Source: Paracoccaceae bacterium (GTDB lineage: Bacteria > Pseudomonadota > Alphaproteobacteria > Rhodobacterales > Rhodobacteraceae). From it: 35,351 bases of DNA. The stretch is taken from contig JANZZL010000119.1 in NCBI GenBank assembly GCA_026419405.1, positions 1 through 35,351 of the forward strand, written 5' to 3'. The notes below the pieces were generated by a model, which had not been told where the DNA came from, did not search any database, and saw nothing but the letters and a program-made list of their open reading frames with translations. The position numbers and the translations under genes were made by a program. Within the stretch, counting starts at the first letter, position 1; each line of letters opens with the position of its first letter. Below, in pieces: positions 17,450 to 25,455 of this stretch.

Positions 17450-18556
17450 ATGACCCCCGAGGGCGACCTTCTCCACGTCGTCACCCGCGACGACCTCTCG
17501 CCCGCCCGGCGGGCGCTGGGGCGCGTGCTGATCTGGGGCTCGTTCGCGCTGCTCGTGCTCGTGGCGCTGGCGCAGGCGCTGAATGCCGCGCGGGTCCTCG
17601 ACCTGGGCTTCGCCAACTGGCGCCCCACCCTCTACGCCTACGCCTTCTGGGGCACCTGCCTCTGCATCGGGCAGGTGATGCTCAAGGGCGAGCAGGGCAA
17701 GCGGCTCGTCTTCGTCCTGCCGGCCGCGCTCTTCACCGTGGCGATGGTGGTCTTCCCGCTGATCTTCGGCCTCACCATCGCCTTCACCGACTGGAACCTC
17801 GCCTCGCTCTCGGGCCGGCGGTTCAACGGGCTGGCCAACGTCCGCCAGATGTGGGCCGATCCGTTCTACTGGAACGCGCTGCGGAACATGGTCTGGTACA
17901 CCGCCGCGATCCTCGTCGAATACGCCATCGCCTTCGGCCTGGCGCTGCTGCTCAATGCCGAGATCCGGGCGCGCCGCTTCTTCCGCGTCGCCTTCCTGCT
18001 GCCGCTGATGCTCTCGCCCGTGGCGGTCTCCTGGATGATCGGCAAGTCGATGATGGAGATCCGCTTCGGGCCGCTCGCCCGGCTCGCCCGCTGGCTCGGC
18101 TGGGAGAACCCCTCGTTCTTCGGCTCGCCCGAGATGGCGCGGTTCTGGATCATGGTGATGGATGCCTGGACCTTCATCCCGCTGATGATGATCATGCTGC
18201 TCGCCGGGCTCCAGGCGATCCCGCGCGAGCTGACCGAGGCCGCGCGGGTCGATGGCGCGGGGCCGTGGAAGACCTTCCGCGAGGTCACCTTCCCGCTGAT
18301 GCTGCCGGTCTCGGTGACCGCCATCCTGATCCGCATCATCTTCAAGCTGAAGCTCGCCGACATCATCATCAACGTCACCGCCGGCGGCCCCGGCGGCGCC
18401 ACCGACAGCGTGACGAGCTTCATCTTCCGCGAATACCGCGACCGCTCGAACGTCGGCTACGGCACGCTGCTCGCCATGGTCTATCTCGTGCTGATCGTGA
18501 TCTTCATGACCGTGCTGATGAAGCTCGCCGAGCGCTGGACGAGGCCACGCACATGA
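17450..18556 (+). CDS. Sugar ABC transporter permease 1 (MalF type)
   Basis: 368 residues. Two extra N-terminal membrane helices (about residues 27-45 and 61-75) precede the usual six-helix binding-protein-dependent transport core, so about eight segments as in MalF-like permeases. The EAA loop that contacts the ATPase reads ELTEAARVDGAGPWKTF (about 261-277). The start at 17450 is weakly supported: no good ribosome site precedes it, but it begins just before the first helix and lies after the hairpin. Its stop overlaps the start of permease 2 (ATGA at 18553-18556). Confidence 0.9.
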   Translation: MTPEGDLLHVVTRDDLSPARRALGRVLIWGSFALLVLVALAQALNAARVLDLGFANWRPTLYAYAFWGTCLCIGQVMLKGEQGKRLVFVLPAALFTVAMVVFPLIFGLTIAFTDWNLASLSGRRFNGLANVRQMWADPFYWNALRNMVWYTAAILVEYAIAFGLALLLNAEIRARRFFRVAFLLPLMLSPVAVSWMIGKSMMEIRFGPLARLARWLGWENPSFFGSPEMARFWIMVMDAWTFIPLMMIMLLAGLQAIPRELTEAARVDGAGPWKTFREVTFPLMLPVSVTAILIRIIFKLKLADIIINVTAGGPGGATDSVTSFIFREYRDRSNVGYGTLLAMVYLVLIVIFMTVLMKLAERWTRPRT

Positions 18557-19482
18557 CCGACCGACCGGCCACGCAGATCTTCCGCGACGGGGAAGCCGAC
18601 CTGCGCCATCGCGCCCGCTGGTGGGCCTCGCGGGCGGCGATCTACGCCGTGCTGATCCTCTGGGCCTTCGTCTGCCTGTTCCCGATCTACTGGACGGCGA
18701 CGACCAGCTTCAAGGCCGCGCCCGACGTGATGCAGGGCAACATGATCCCCTATGTGGACTACCAGCCGAAATGGCTCGGCTGGCGCTCGCTCGGGCTCTC
18801 GCCCGACACGATCGGCGCGGAATCGACCGTCCGGGCAGAGTTCCTCAAGCGCTTCACCAACTCCGCCGTGGTGGCGGTCTCGGCCTCGGCGCTGGCGCTG
18901 GTGCTGGGCTCGCTCGCCGCCTACGGGCTGTCGCGCTTCTCCTACCGCTTCGGCCCGATGCGCAATGCCGACATCTCGTTCTTCTTCCTCTCGCAGCTCA
19001 TCCTGCCGCCGGTGGTGCTGGCGCTGCCGTTCCTCGTGCTCTACCGGGAACTGGCGCTGCACGACACGCGCATCGGGCTCATCCTGCTCTACACGCTCAC
19101 CGTGCTGCCGATCGTCATCTGGATCATGCGCGACCAGTTCGCCGGCATCCCGACCGAGCTCGAGGAGGCGGCGCTGGTCGACGGGCTGGGCGTCTGGGGG
19201 GCGTTTCTCACGATCATCCTGCCGATCGCCCTGCCCGGCATGGTCGCGGCCTTCATCCTCTCGCTGGTGCTCACCTGGAACGAATACTTCTTCGCCGCGC
19301 TGCTGACCTCGACCAACGCCGTCACGCTCCCCGTCATGGTGGCGAGCCAGACCGGCTCGCAGGGGATCAGCTGGTGGTCGATGGCCGCGCTCAGCTTCGC
19401 CGCGATCCTGCCACTGATCGTCATCGGCATCGTGCTCGAGCGCTACATCATCAAGGGCATGGCGGCCGGGGCGGTGAAGTAG
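18553..19482 (+). CDS. Sugar ABC transporter permease 2 (MalG type)
   Basis: 309 residues with six membrane segments, the first at about residues 29-50. The EAA loop is ELEEAALVDGLGVWGAF (about 198-214), as expected for the second CUT1 permease. A long periplasmic stretch after the first helix (about 51-97) is common in MalG-type proteins. It starts inside the stop of permease 1, so translation is coupled. It is the last gene of the unit; the following gene is convergent. Confidence 0.92.
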   Translation: MTDRPATQIFRDGEADLRHRARWWASRAAIYAVLILWAFVCLFPIYWTATTSFKAAPDVMQGNMIPYVDYQPKWLGWRSLGLSPDTIGAESTVRAEFLKRFTNSAVVAVSASALALVLGSLAAYGLSRFSYRFGPMRNADISFFFLSQLILPPVVLALPFLVLYRELALHDTRIGLILLYTLTVLPIVIWIMRDQFAGIPTELEEAALVDGLGVWGAFLTIILPIALPGMVAAFILSLVLTWNEYFFAALLTSTNAVTLPVMVASQTGSQGISWWSMAALSFAAILPLIVIGIVLERYIIKGMAAGAVK

Positions 19483-19540
19483 CCCCCGGCCGCGCCGCGC
19501 CCTACGCCCCCGCCTGCCCCCGCCGTCGCACCCCGCCCGC

Positions 19541-19570
19541 GCCCCGCCGCGCCCCGCCGCGCCCCGCCGC
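19541..19570. repeat. Three tandem copies of a 10-bp unit
   Basis: GCCCCGCCGC occurs three times in immediate succession, flanked by partial copies, between the convergent permease and FGGY kinase genes. The 100-bp gap has no T-tract terminator. Such simple GC repeats vary in copy number by slippage; no function is apparent. Confidence 0.8.
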
Positions 19571-19582
19571 GCCCGCGCGACC

Positions 19583-21070
19583 CTAGCCCAGCGCGTGCGC
19601 GATCTCCCTCGTCGCCGCGTAGAGGCGGCGGAACAGCGGATACTGGCGCTCGTAGGCGGCGACGCGCTCCGGCCTCACCTCGCGCTCGGGCGGGTTCCAG
19701 CGGGCGATGTCCTCGCGTGCCACGGCCCCCACCGCCAGCGCGGCCAGGAAGGCGTCGCCGTAGCTCGCCCCCACGGTCGTGCGGCTGACGATCTGCGTCA
19801 GCCCCGTGAGGTCCGAGGTCGCCTGCATCCAGACCGCGTTCCGGGTGCCGCCGCCCACCGCCAGAACCCGCGCCGGCGCGGCGCCGGCCTCGCGCCAGGT
19901 GTCGGCGACATGCGCGGTGCCCATGGCGATGCCCTCCAGCACCGCGCGGTAGAGGTCGCCGCGGTCGTGGGTGAGGTTCAGGCCGAAGAAGGCGCCCTTG
20001 GCCAGCGGATCGTGGATCGGCGTGCGCTCGCCCGAGAAGTAGGGCAGGCAGAGAAGCCCCTTCGCGCCCTTCGGGCTGGCCTCCGCCTCGGCGGCGAGCG
20101 CGGCGAAGGCGCTCTCGCGCGGCAGCTCGCGGGCGAAGCGGTCGCGGAACCAGTGCGTCAGCGTGCCCGAGGTGGCCAGGCCCGCCATGCTCGCGTGCTC
20201 GCCGGGGAACAGCCAGGGGGCGTAGAACAGCCGCGCGTCGCGCAGGCGCGCCTCGGTCAGCATGATCATGAAGATGGTCGAGCCGTACATCACCATCATG
20301 TCGCCGGGCGCGCGCACGCCGACGCTCACCGCCTCGGCCGCCGCGTCGATCGTGCCGCAGGTGACCGGCGTGCCCTCGGCAAGCCCCGTCTCGGCCGCCG
20401 CCGCCGCCGTCACGCGGCCGGCGATCCCGGTTGACCACATCAGCCGCGGCAGCCGGTCGCGCGGCACGATCCCGGGGGCGAGGTCGTCGGTCCAGTCGAG
20501 CCGGCCGACATCGTAGAACGGCGAGAAGTTCGCCGCCGTGTAGTGGTCGATGACGTATTCGCCGGTCAGCTTCCAGGTGAGGTAGCTGGTCGAGGTCAGG
20601 ATCTTCGCGCAATTCGCGAAGATCTCCGGACAATTCCTTGACAGCCAGAGGATCTTCGGCCCGACGGATTGCGAGGTCAGGGCGTTGCCGCAGGTCTCGA
20701 GGATGGTCTCGGCCCCGATCCGGGCGGTCAGCTCCGCGATCTCGGCCGAGGCGCGCGTGTCCACCCCGTAGAGCACGCCGTTCATCAGCGGCCGGCCCTC
20801 GGCATCCACCGGCAGCATGCAGGGCCCGATCGCCGAGGCCGCCACCGCGGCGATGTCCTCCGCCCGGACCCCCGGCGCGGCGAGGAGCTGGCGCGTGATC
20901 CGAACGAAGTCGCCCCACCAGTCCTCCTCGGGGCGGTGCTCGGCCCAGCCGGGCCGCGGCACCAGCATCTCGTGCGGCTGGCGCGCCTCGGCCACGACGC
21001 GGCCCGCCTCGTCCACCACCACGCCCTTCGATTCGAAGGTGCCGATGTCGATGCCCAGCGTCAGGGTCAT
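19583..21070 (-). CDS. FGGY-family carbohydrate kinase
   Basis: 495 residues. N-terminal phosphate-binding loop GIDIGTFESKG (about residues 6-16), and the C-terminal adenosine motif GGGTRNAVWMQATSD with GASYGDAFLAA (about 394-450). The catalytic Asp region is present as CGTIDAAAEAV. Length and overall pattern are closest to xylulokinase-like FGGY proteins; substrate cannot be fixed. Its ATG overlaps the stop of the M42-type gene, so it is the last gene of a three-gene unit with the BtpA/SgcQ-like and M42/SgcX-like proteins. It probably phosphorylates a ketose or polyol made from the imported sugar. Confidence 0.88.
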   Translation of the reverse strand: MTLTLGIDIGTFESKGVVVDEAGRVVAEARQPHEMLVPRPGWAEHRPEEDWWGDFVRITRQLLAAPGVRAEDIAAVAASAIGPCMLPVDAEGRPLMNGVLYGVDTRASAEIAELTARIGAETILETCGNALTSQSVGPKILWLSRNCPEIFANCAKILTSTSYLTWKLTGEYVIDHYTAANFSPFYDVGRLDWTDDLAPGIVPRDRLPRLMWSTGIAGRVTAAAAAETGLAEGTPVTCGTIDAAAEAVSVGVRAPGDMMVMYGSTIFMIMLTEARLRDARLFYAPWLFPGEHASMAGLATSGTLTHWFRDRFARELPRESAFAALAAEAEASPKGAKGLLCLPYFSGERTPIHDPLAKGAFFGLNLTHDRGDLYRAVLEGIAMGTAHVADTWREAGAAPARVLAVGGGTRNAVWMQATSDLTGLTQIVSRTTVGASYGDAFLAALAVGAVAREDIARWNPPEREVRPERVAAYERQYPLFRRLYAATREIAHALG

Positions 21071-22143
21071 GTCCGCTCCAGGGTGAAGTCCTCGTCGATC
21101 GCCGCGAGCGCGGCGTCGAGCAGATCGACCAGCGCCTCGAGGTCGGCCACCTCGGCCACCTCGAGCGCGGAATGCGAGTAGCGCATGGGAAAGCCGAGGT
21201 CGAGGCAGGCGATCCCCTCGCCCTCGAGCTGCACGTAGGCCGTCTCGGTCAGCGCGCCGGTATGGGCCGAGCGCTGGAGCGGGATGCCGGCGCCCTCCGC
21301 CACGGCCTCGAGGTGGCGCACCAGCGCGGGGTGCGGGATCAGGCCGTTGAGCGTGCCGCGCCCGTGGAAGGAATAGAGCGACATCGCCGGCCCCGCGCCC
21401 AGCGCCACCTCGCCGCGATGCGCCATGTCGGGCGTGTCGCAGGCCAGCACGAGGTCGATCTGGAACGCGATGTCGGGGGCGAGCGCGCGCACCGCGGGCA
21501 GCACGCCGCGCAGGTTGAACTCCTCCTGCACCGACCAGACGAGATGCACCGTCGGCCCGCGCTGGCGCAGCGTCAGCCGGTCGGCGAGCGCCAGCAGCAC
21601 CGCGCAGCCGGCCCGGTCGTCCAGCGCCGTGCCGGCGATCCGCCCCCCGGCGAGGTCGAGCACGCGCGGCAGGTAGACGACCGGATCGCCGATCCGCACG
21701 CCCGCCGCCTCGGCCTCGGCCCGCGAGGCGAAGCCCGCATCCGCCGCAAGCTCCTGATAGGGCACGACGCGGTATTTCTCCTCGGGCCCCGTGGCATGGT
21801 GGCTCTTGTTGCCGATCACCGCCGGCAGGTCGCCCCTCGGGGTGCAGACCAGCACCGCCTGCGCGGCAAGCGCGCGCTCGGGCACACCGCCCACCCGCTC
21901 CAGCCGGAGCAGCCCGTCCGCCTCCACCTTGCGGACCACGAAGCCGAGCTGGTCCATGTGGGCGAAGACCATGACCGAAGGCAGCGCGGGGTCGCCCTCG
22001 ACCGTGGCGATCAGGTTGCCGAGCCGGTCGGTCTGGCCATCGAGCCCCATGCGGTCGAGATGCGCGCGGATCGCGGCCGCGACGCGCCCCTCGTGCCCGG
22101 CAAGGCCGGGGATCAGCATCAGCTCTTCCACAAGCGCCCGCAT
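21067..22143 (-). CDS. M42-family metallopeptidase-like protein (SgcX/FrvX type)
   Basis: 358 residues. Di-zinc ligands of the M42 family are all visible: H in AHMDQLG (about residue 62), D in ALDDRAG (about 180), the EE pair in SVQEEFNLRG (about 213-214), D in CDTPD (about 243) and H in YSHSALE near the end. M42 enzymes are aminopeptidases, but relatives in carbohydrate clusters (E. coli SgcX, FrvX) have no established substrate and were once called endoglucanases. It overlaps the stop of the BtpA-like gene by one base and the start of the FGGY kinase gene by four. The neighbours argue for a sugar conjugate or glycosylamine-like substrate, which is inference. Confidence 0.88.
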   Translation of the reverse strand: MRALVEELMLIPGLAGHEGRVAAAIRAHLDRMGLDGQTDRLGNLIATVEGDPALPSVMVFAHMDQLGFVVRKVEADGLLRLERVGGVPERALAAQAVLVCTPRGDLPAVIGNKSHHATGPEEKYRVVPYQELAADAGFASRAEAEAAGVRIGDPVVYLPRVLDLAGGRIAGTALDDRAGCAVLLALADRLTLRQRGPTVHLVWSVQEEFNLRGVLPAVRALAPDIAFQIDLVLACDTPDMAHRGEVALGAGPAMSLYSFHGRGTLNGLIPHPALVRHLEAVAEGAGIPLQRSAHTGALTETAYVQLEGEGIACLDLGFPMRYSHSALEVAEVADLEALVDLLDAALAAIDEDFTLERT

Positions 22144-22952
22144 CAGTGCCCCCGCGCCGCGCGCGCGCGCGCCATGAAGTCGGCCGCGCGCGCGGGATCC
22201 ACCGGCTTCCAGGTGTCGCCGCCCTCCTTCAGCGCCGAGCCCACGACGCAGCCGTCGGCCACGGCCAGCACCTCGGCCACCGTCTCGTGCCTCACCCCGG
22301 TATTGGCGAGCACTGGCACCCCCCTCACCGCCTTCCTCACCGCCTCGAGGTCCGACAGCGCCGCCGCCTCGCCGGTGATCTGCCCCGAGACCAGCACCGC
22401 GTCGGGAATCGAGGAGAACACCGCCGAGCGCGCCCGGTCGGGCAGCGGCCGGGGGTCGAGCGAGCCGGCGAACTCGGCCGAGACGTTGTAGAGCATCACC
22501 AGGTCGCGCCGGCCCAGCCGGTCGCGGTAGCGCAGGGCCCTGCCGGCGTCGGGCACCCAGAGCCCCATGTCCGAGGCATAGGCGCCGGTCAGGATCTCGC
22601 GGGCGAAGGCCGCGCCCGTGGCCGCGGCCAGCGCCACCGTCGCCATCGGATCCCACAGCACGTTGACGCCGAAGGGCACCGTGATCTCGGGGCGCAGCCG
22701 CCCGATGACATAGGCCATGGTCGCGGTCGAGGCGGCATCGACGGCAAGTTCATAGGGCCGGTCGTTCTCGTTGCCGAACATCACCGCATCGACGCCCGCC
22801 GCCTGGAGCGCGAGCAAGTCGGCGCGCGCCGCCTTGACGATGCCCTCGATGCCCGCCGCCGCGTCGTGGAGCGGCGTGCCCGGCAGCGCGCCGAGATGCA
22901 CCATGGCGATCACCGGCTTGCCCGGTCCGAAGACCTTCCTGAACCGCTCCAT
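22143..22952 (-). CDS. BtpA/SgcQ-family protein
   Basis: 269 residues of the BtpA family, a TIM-barrel-like group. Typical segments: AMVHLGALPGTP (about 16-27), DAVMFGNENDRPY (about 55-67), LWDPMAT, TGAYASDMGLW and the C-terminal DGCVVGSALKEGG. Cyanobacterial BtpA affects photosystem I stability, and E. coli SgcQ sits in a sugar cluster; neither has a proven reaction. Members are probably enzymes acting on phosphorylated sugars. A GGGAGGGGG site precedes ATG 22952; a longer frame to 23138 has an unconserved Arg/Gly-rich tail. It heads the unit SgcQ-like, SgcX-like, FGGY kinase and is divergent from the aldo/keto reductase gene. Confidence 0.87.
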   Translation of the reverse strand: MERFRKVFGPGKPVIAMVHLGALPGTPLHDAAAGIEGIVKAARADLLALQAAGVDAVMFGNENDRPYELAVDAASTATMAYVIGRLRPEITVPFGVNVLWDPMATVALAAATGAAFAREILTGAYASDMGLWVPDAGRALRYRDRLGRRDLVMLYNVSAEFAGSLDPRPLPDRARSAVFSSIPDAVLVSGQITGEAAALSDLEAVRKAVRGVPVLANTGVRHETVAEVLAVADGCVVGSALKEGGDTWKPVDPARAADFMARARAARGH

Positions 22953-23122
22953 CCGCCGCCCCCTCCCCGCGCGCGCGCCTCCGAGCCTAGCGGCGAAGCC
23001 GCCGCGGCAGAAGCCCCCGAGCGACGCGGCCGGATCCGCGCGCGACGCCATGGCCCTGCCCCCCGGGCGAGGCTTGCGCCGCGCCCCGCCTGCGGACATC
23101 CTGCCCCGCGGGGAGGACGGCC

Positions 23123-24145
23123 ATGACACTTCCGACACGGCACTGGGACAGGCTCGGCAACGGCGGGCTCACCTTCACCGAACTCGGCTTCGGCACGGCG
23201 CCGCTCGGCAACCTCTACCGCGCCATCTCCGACGCCGAGGCGCGCGCCGTGCTCGACCGCGCCTGGGCGGCCGGCGTGCGGTTCTACGACACCGCGCCGC
23301 TCTACGGGTTCGGGCTCGCCGAGACCCGCCTCAACCCCTTCCTGCGCGGCAAGGACCGCAACTCCTACGTGCTCTCGACCAAGGTCGGGCGGCTCCTCAG
23401 GGCGACCACGCCCGAGCGCCGCGACGGCATCGGCAAGTGGTTCGACGTGCCCTCCCGGCAGGAGGTCTACGACTACGGCTACGACGGGGTGATGCGCAGC
23501 CTCGAATTCTCGCTCGAGCGGCTCGGGGTGGACCGGGTGGACATCCTCTTCGCGCATGACCTCGACGTGTTCAACCACGGCAGCCAGGCGGCGCTCCAGG
23601 CGCGGCTTCAGGAGTTCATGGCGGGCGGCTACAAGGCGCTCCTGAAGCTGCGCGACGAGGGCGTGATCCGCGCCTTCGGGGCCGGCGTCAACGAATGGCA
23701 GCCCTGCCAGTGGCTGACCGAGCGGGGCGACTTCGACATCTTCCTGCTCGCCGGGCGCTACACGCTGCTCGAGCAGGAGGCGCTCGAGAGCTTCCTGCCG
23801 CTGGCCGAGGCGCGCGGCATCGGCATCGTCATCGGCGGGCCCTACAACTCGGGCATCCTCGCCACAGGGCCGAGGCCCGGCGCCTTCTACAACTACAATC
23901 CCGCGCCCCCGGAGATCCTCGCGAAGGTCGCGCGGATCGAGGCGGTCTGCGCGCGCCACGCCACGCGCCTGATCGACGCCGCCTTCCAGTTCCCGCTGCG
24001 CCACCCGGCGGTGGTCTCGGTGATCCCCGGCGGGCAGGGCGTGGCCGAGATGGAGTCGAACCTCGCCGCCGCGCGCACGCCGGTGCCCGAGGCGCTCTGG
24101 GCCGAGCTCAAGGCCGAGGGGCTGATGCGGCAGGACGCGCCATGA
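23123..24145 (+). CDS. Aldo/keto reductase, probable L-fucose (aldose) 1-dehydrogenase
   Basis: 340 residues, AKR fold. The catalytic tetrad is visible: D and Y in FYDTAPLYGFG (about 55-65), K in STKVGRLL (about 90-97) and H in LFAHDLD (about 147-153). The extended loop with RRDGIGKWFDVPSRQEVYDYGYDG is typical of the group containing Pseudomonas L-fucose dehydrogenase/D-threo-aldose 1-dehydrogenase, which oxidises L-fucose, L-galactose or D-arabinose to the 1,5- or 1,4-lactone with NAD(P). GGGGAGGA precedes ATG 23123. The stop overlaps the start of the lactonase gene, which would open the product. Exact substrate is not determined by sequence. Confidence 0.88.
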   Translation: MTLPTRHWDRLGNGGLTFTELGFGTAPLGNLYRAISDAEARAVLDRAWAAGVRFYDTAPLYGFGLAETRLNPFLRGKDRNSYVLSTKVGRLLRATTPERRDGIGKWFDVPSRQEVYDYGYDGVMRSLEFSLERLGVDRVDILFAHDLDVFNHGSQAALQARLQEFMAGGYKALLKLRDEGVIRAFGAGVNEWQPCQWLTERGDFDIFLLAGRYTLLEQEALESFLPLAEARGIGIVIGGPYNSGILATGPRPGAFYNYNPAPPEILAKVARIEAVCARHATRLIDAAFQFPLRHPAVVSVIPGGQGVAEMESNLAAARTPVPEALWAELKAEGLMRQDAP

Positions 24146-24978
24146 GGCAGATCGACGCCCATCAGCACTACTGGCACCCGGGCCGGGGCGACTACGGCTG
24201 GATGCCGAAGGACGACCCCGTGCTGGCGCGGCCCTACGGCCCCTCTGACCTCGCGCCCGAGCTTGCCGCCCACGGCATCGCGGGCACCGTCCTGGTGCAG
24301 GCGGCGCCCAGCGTCCACGAGACCGAATACATGCTCGGGATCGCCGACGCGACGCCGCATGTGCTCGCCGTCGTGGGCTGGGTGGACTTCGAGCGCCCGG
24401 CCGACCGCGGCGAGCTGGAGCGGCTCGCGGGCCACCCGAAGTTCCGCGGCGTGCGCCCGATGATCCAGGACATCCCCGACGACGACTGGATGCTCAGGCC
24501 CGACGTGCAGTGGGGCTTCCGCGCGGTGGCAGAGCTGGGGCTGACCTTCGACGCGCTGGGGTTTCCCAGGCATCTGCGGAACTTCCTGACGATCCTGACG
24601 CGCTACCCGGAGATGCGGGCGGTGGTGGACCACTGCATGAAGCCGCAGATCCGCGACCGCTCGCCCGAGGCCTTCCGGCACTGGGCCGAGGGCATGGCGC
24701 GGATCGCCGCCGAGACCGGGGCCTTCGTCAAGTTCTCGGCGCTCGTCACCGAGGCCGACCCGGACTGGACCCTGGACGACCTCAGGCCCTATGCCGAGCA
24801 CGTCCTCGAGGTGTTCGGACCCGACCGGACCATGTGGGGGTCCGACTGGCCGGTGTGCCGGCTGCGCTGCGAATACGGCCGCTGGCGGGAGGCGGCCGAG
24901 GCGCTGACGGCAGGCCTCACGGCGGCCGAGCGGGCGCGGGTCTTCGGCGGCACGGCGGCCGAGTTCTACCGGCTCTAG
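24142..24978 (+). CDS. Amidohydrolase-family lactonase, probable L-fuconolactonase
   Basis: 278 residues of the COG3618 amidohydrolase group. The metal-binding opening is DAHQHYWHP (about residues 5-13); later ligand segments are DHCMKP (about 167) and GSDWPVC (about 233-239). Family members hydrolyse L-fucono-1,5-lactone, L-rhamnonolactone, 4-sulfomuconolactone and similar lactones. Its four-base overlap with the aldose dehydrogenase gene makes sugar-lactone hydrolysis the natural reading. The product, L-fuconate or an analogue, would be the substrate for the UxaA-family dehydratase at 28149. Convergent with the second ribokinase; the CRISPR-like repeat array lies between them. Confidence 0.88.
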   Translation: MRQIDAHQHYWHPGRGDYGWMPKDDPVLARPYGPSDLAPELAAHGIAGTVLVQAAPSVHETEYMLGIADATPHVLAVVGWVDFERPADRGELERLAGHPKFRGVRPMIQDIPDDDWMLRPDVQWGFRAVAELGLTFDALGFPRHLRNFLTILTRYPEMRAVVDHCMKPQIRDRSPEAFRHWAEGMARIAAETGAFVKFSALVTEADPDWTLDDLRPYAEHVLEVFGPDRTMWGSDWPVCRLRCEYGRWREAAEALTAGLTAAERARVFGGTAAEFYRL

Positions 24979-25063
24979 GCGGCGCGGGCAGGCGGAGGGG
25001 GGGCGGCGCGACCCCCTGCGCCGCCCCTGCGCGCCAGCGCCGCTCCCGGATCCCAGCCCACCA

Positions 25064-25401
25064 CCCCGCGCCGCGCGTGCGCGGGCCATGCCACCCGCGC
25101 GGGCTCCCCGTGGATCAGTCGTCCCCCCGCGCCGCGCGTGCGCGGGCCATGCGGCATGAGGACTGTTCCGGCCCCCGTTCGGTTCCCCTGCGCCGCGCAT
25201 GCGGGGCCATGCGCCGCCGCGCTGATCGTCAGCTCTGCCGTCGCACCCTGCGCCGCGCCGCGCGTGCGCGGGCCATGCGGCATGAGGACTGTTCCGGCCC
25301 CCGTTCGGTTCCCCTGCGCCGCGCATGCGGGGCCATGCGGCACGGTAAGTGGGCAGAAATACGAGGTTTTCCCCCCGCGCCGCCCGTGCGCGGGCCATGC
25401 A
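25064..25401 (+). CRISPR. CRISPR-like array: six about 28-bp repeats with 32-34-bp spacers (no cas genes in window)
   Basis: The 477-bp gap 24979-25455 holds no gene. Repeat cores lie at 25064-25091, 25125-25152, 25185-25212, 25251-25278, 25311-25338 and 25373-25400, with end-to-end periods of 61, 60, 66, 60 and 62. Repeats 1, 2, 4 and 6 share the 3' part TGCGCGGGCCATGC; repeats 3 and 5 have ATGCGGGGCCATGC. Each is palindromic in its middle. The 66-bp period arises from a 5-bp insertion inside repeat 4, so spacers stay 32-34 bp. Spacers 2 and 4 are identical because 25127-25213 is duplicated exactly at 25253-25339. Repeat length, period and the GTTCCCC...GGGG...ATG look of repeats 3 and 5 resemble type I-E. 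Degenerate units flank it (25013-25040, 25406-25422). A REP-like cluster between convergent operons is the main alternative. Confidence 0.45.
25127..25339. repeat. 87-bp exact duplication inside the repeat array (25127-25213 and 25253-25339)
   Basis: Offset 126 bp. It contains most of repeat 2, spacer 2 and repeat 3, copied as repeat 4, spacer 4 and repeat 5. The left junction falls inside repeat 4, whose 5' part matches the type of repeats 3 and 5 (CTGCGCCGCG) and whose 3' part matches repeat 2, as expected from unequal recombination between repeats. Confidence 0.9.
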
Positions 25402-25455
25402 GGGGCGATGCGCGGGCATGCACCGCGGGACCGCCGCCCGGTCCTGACCAAGGGG

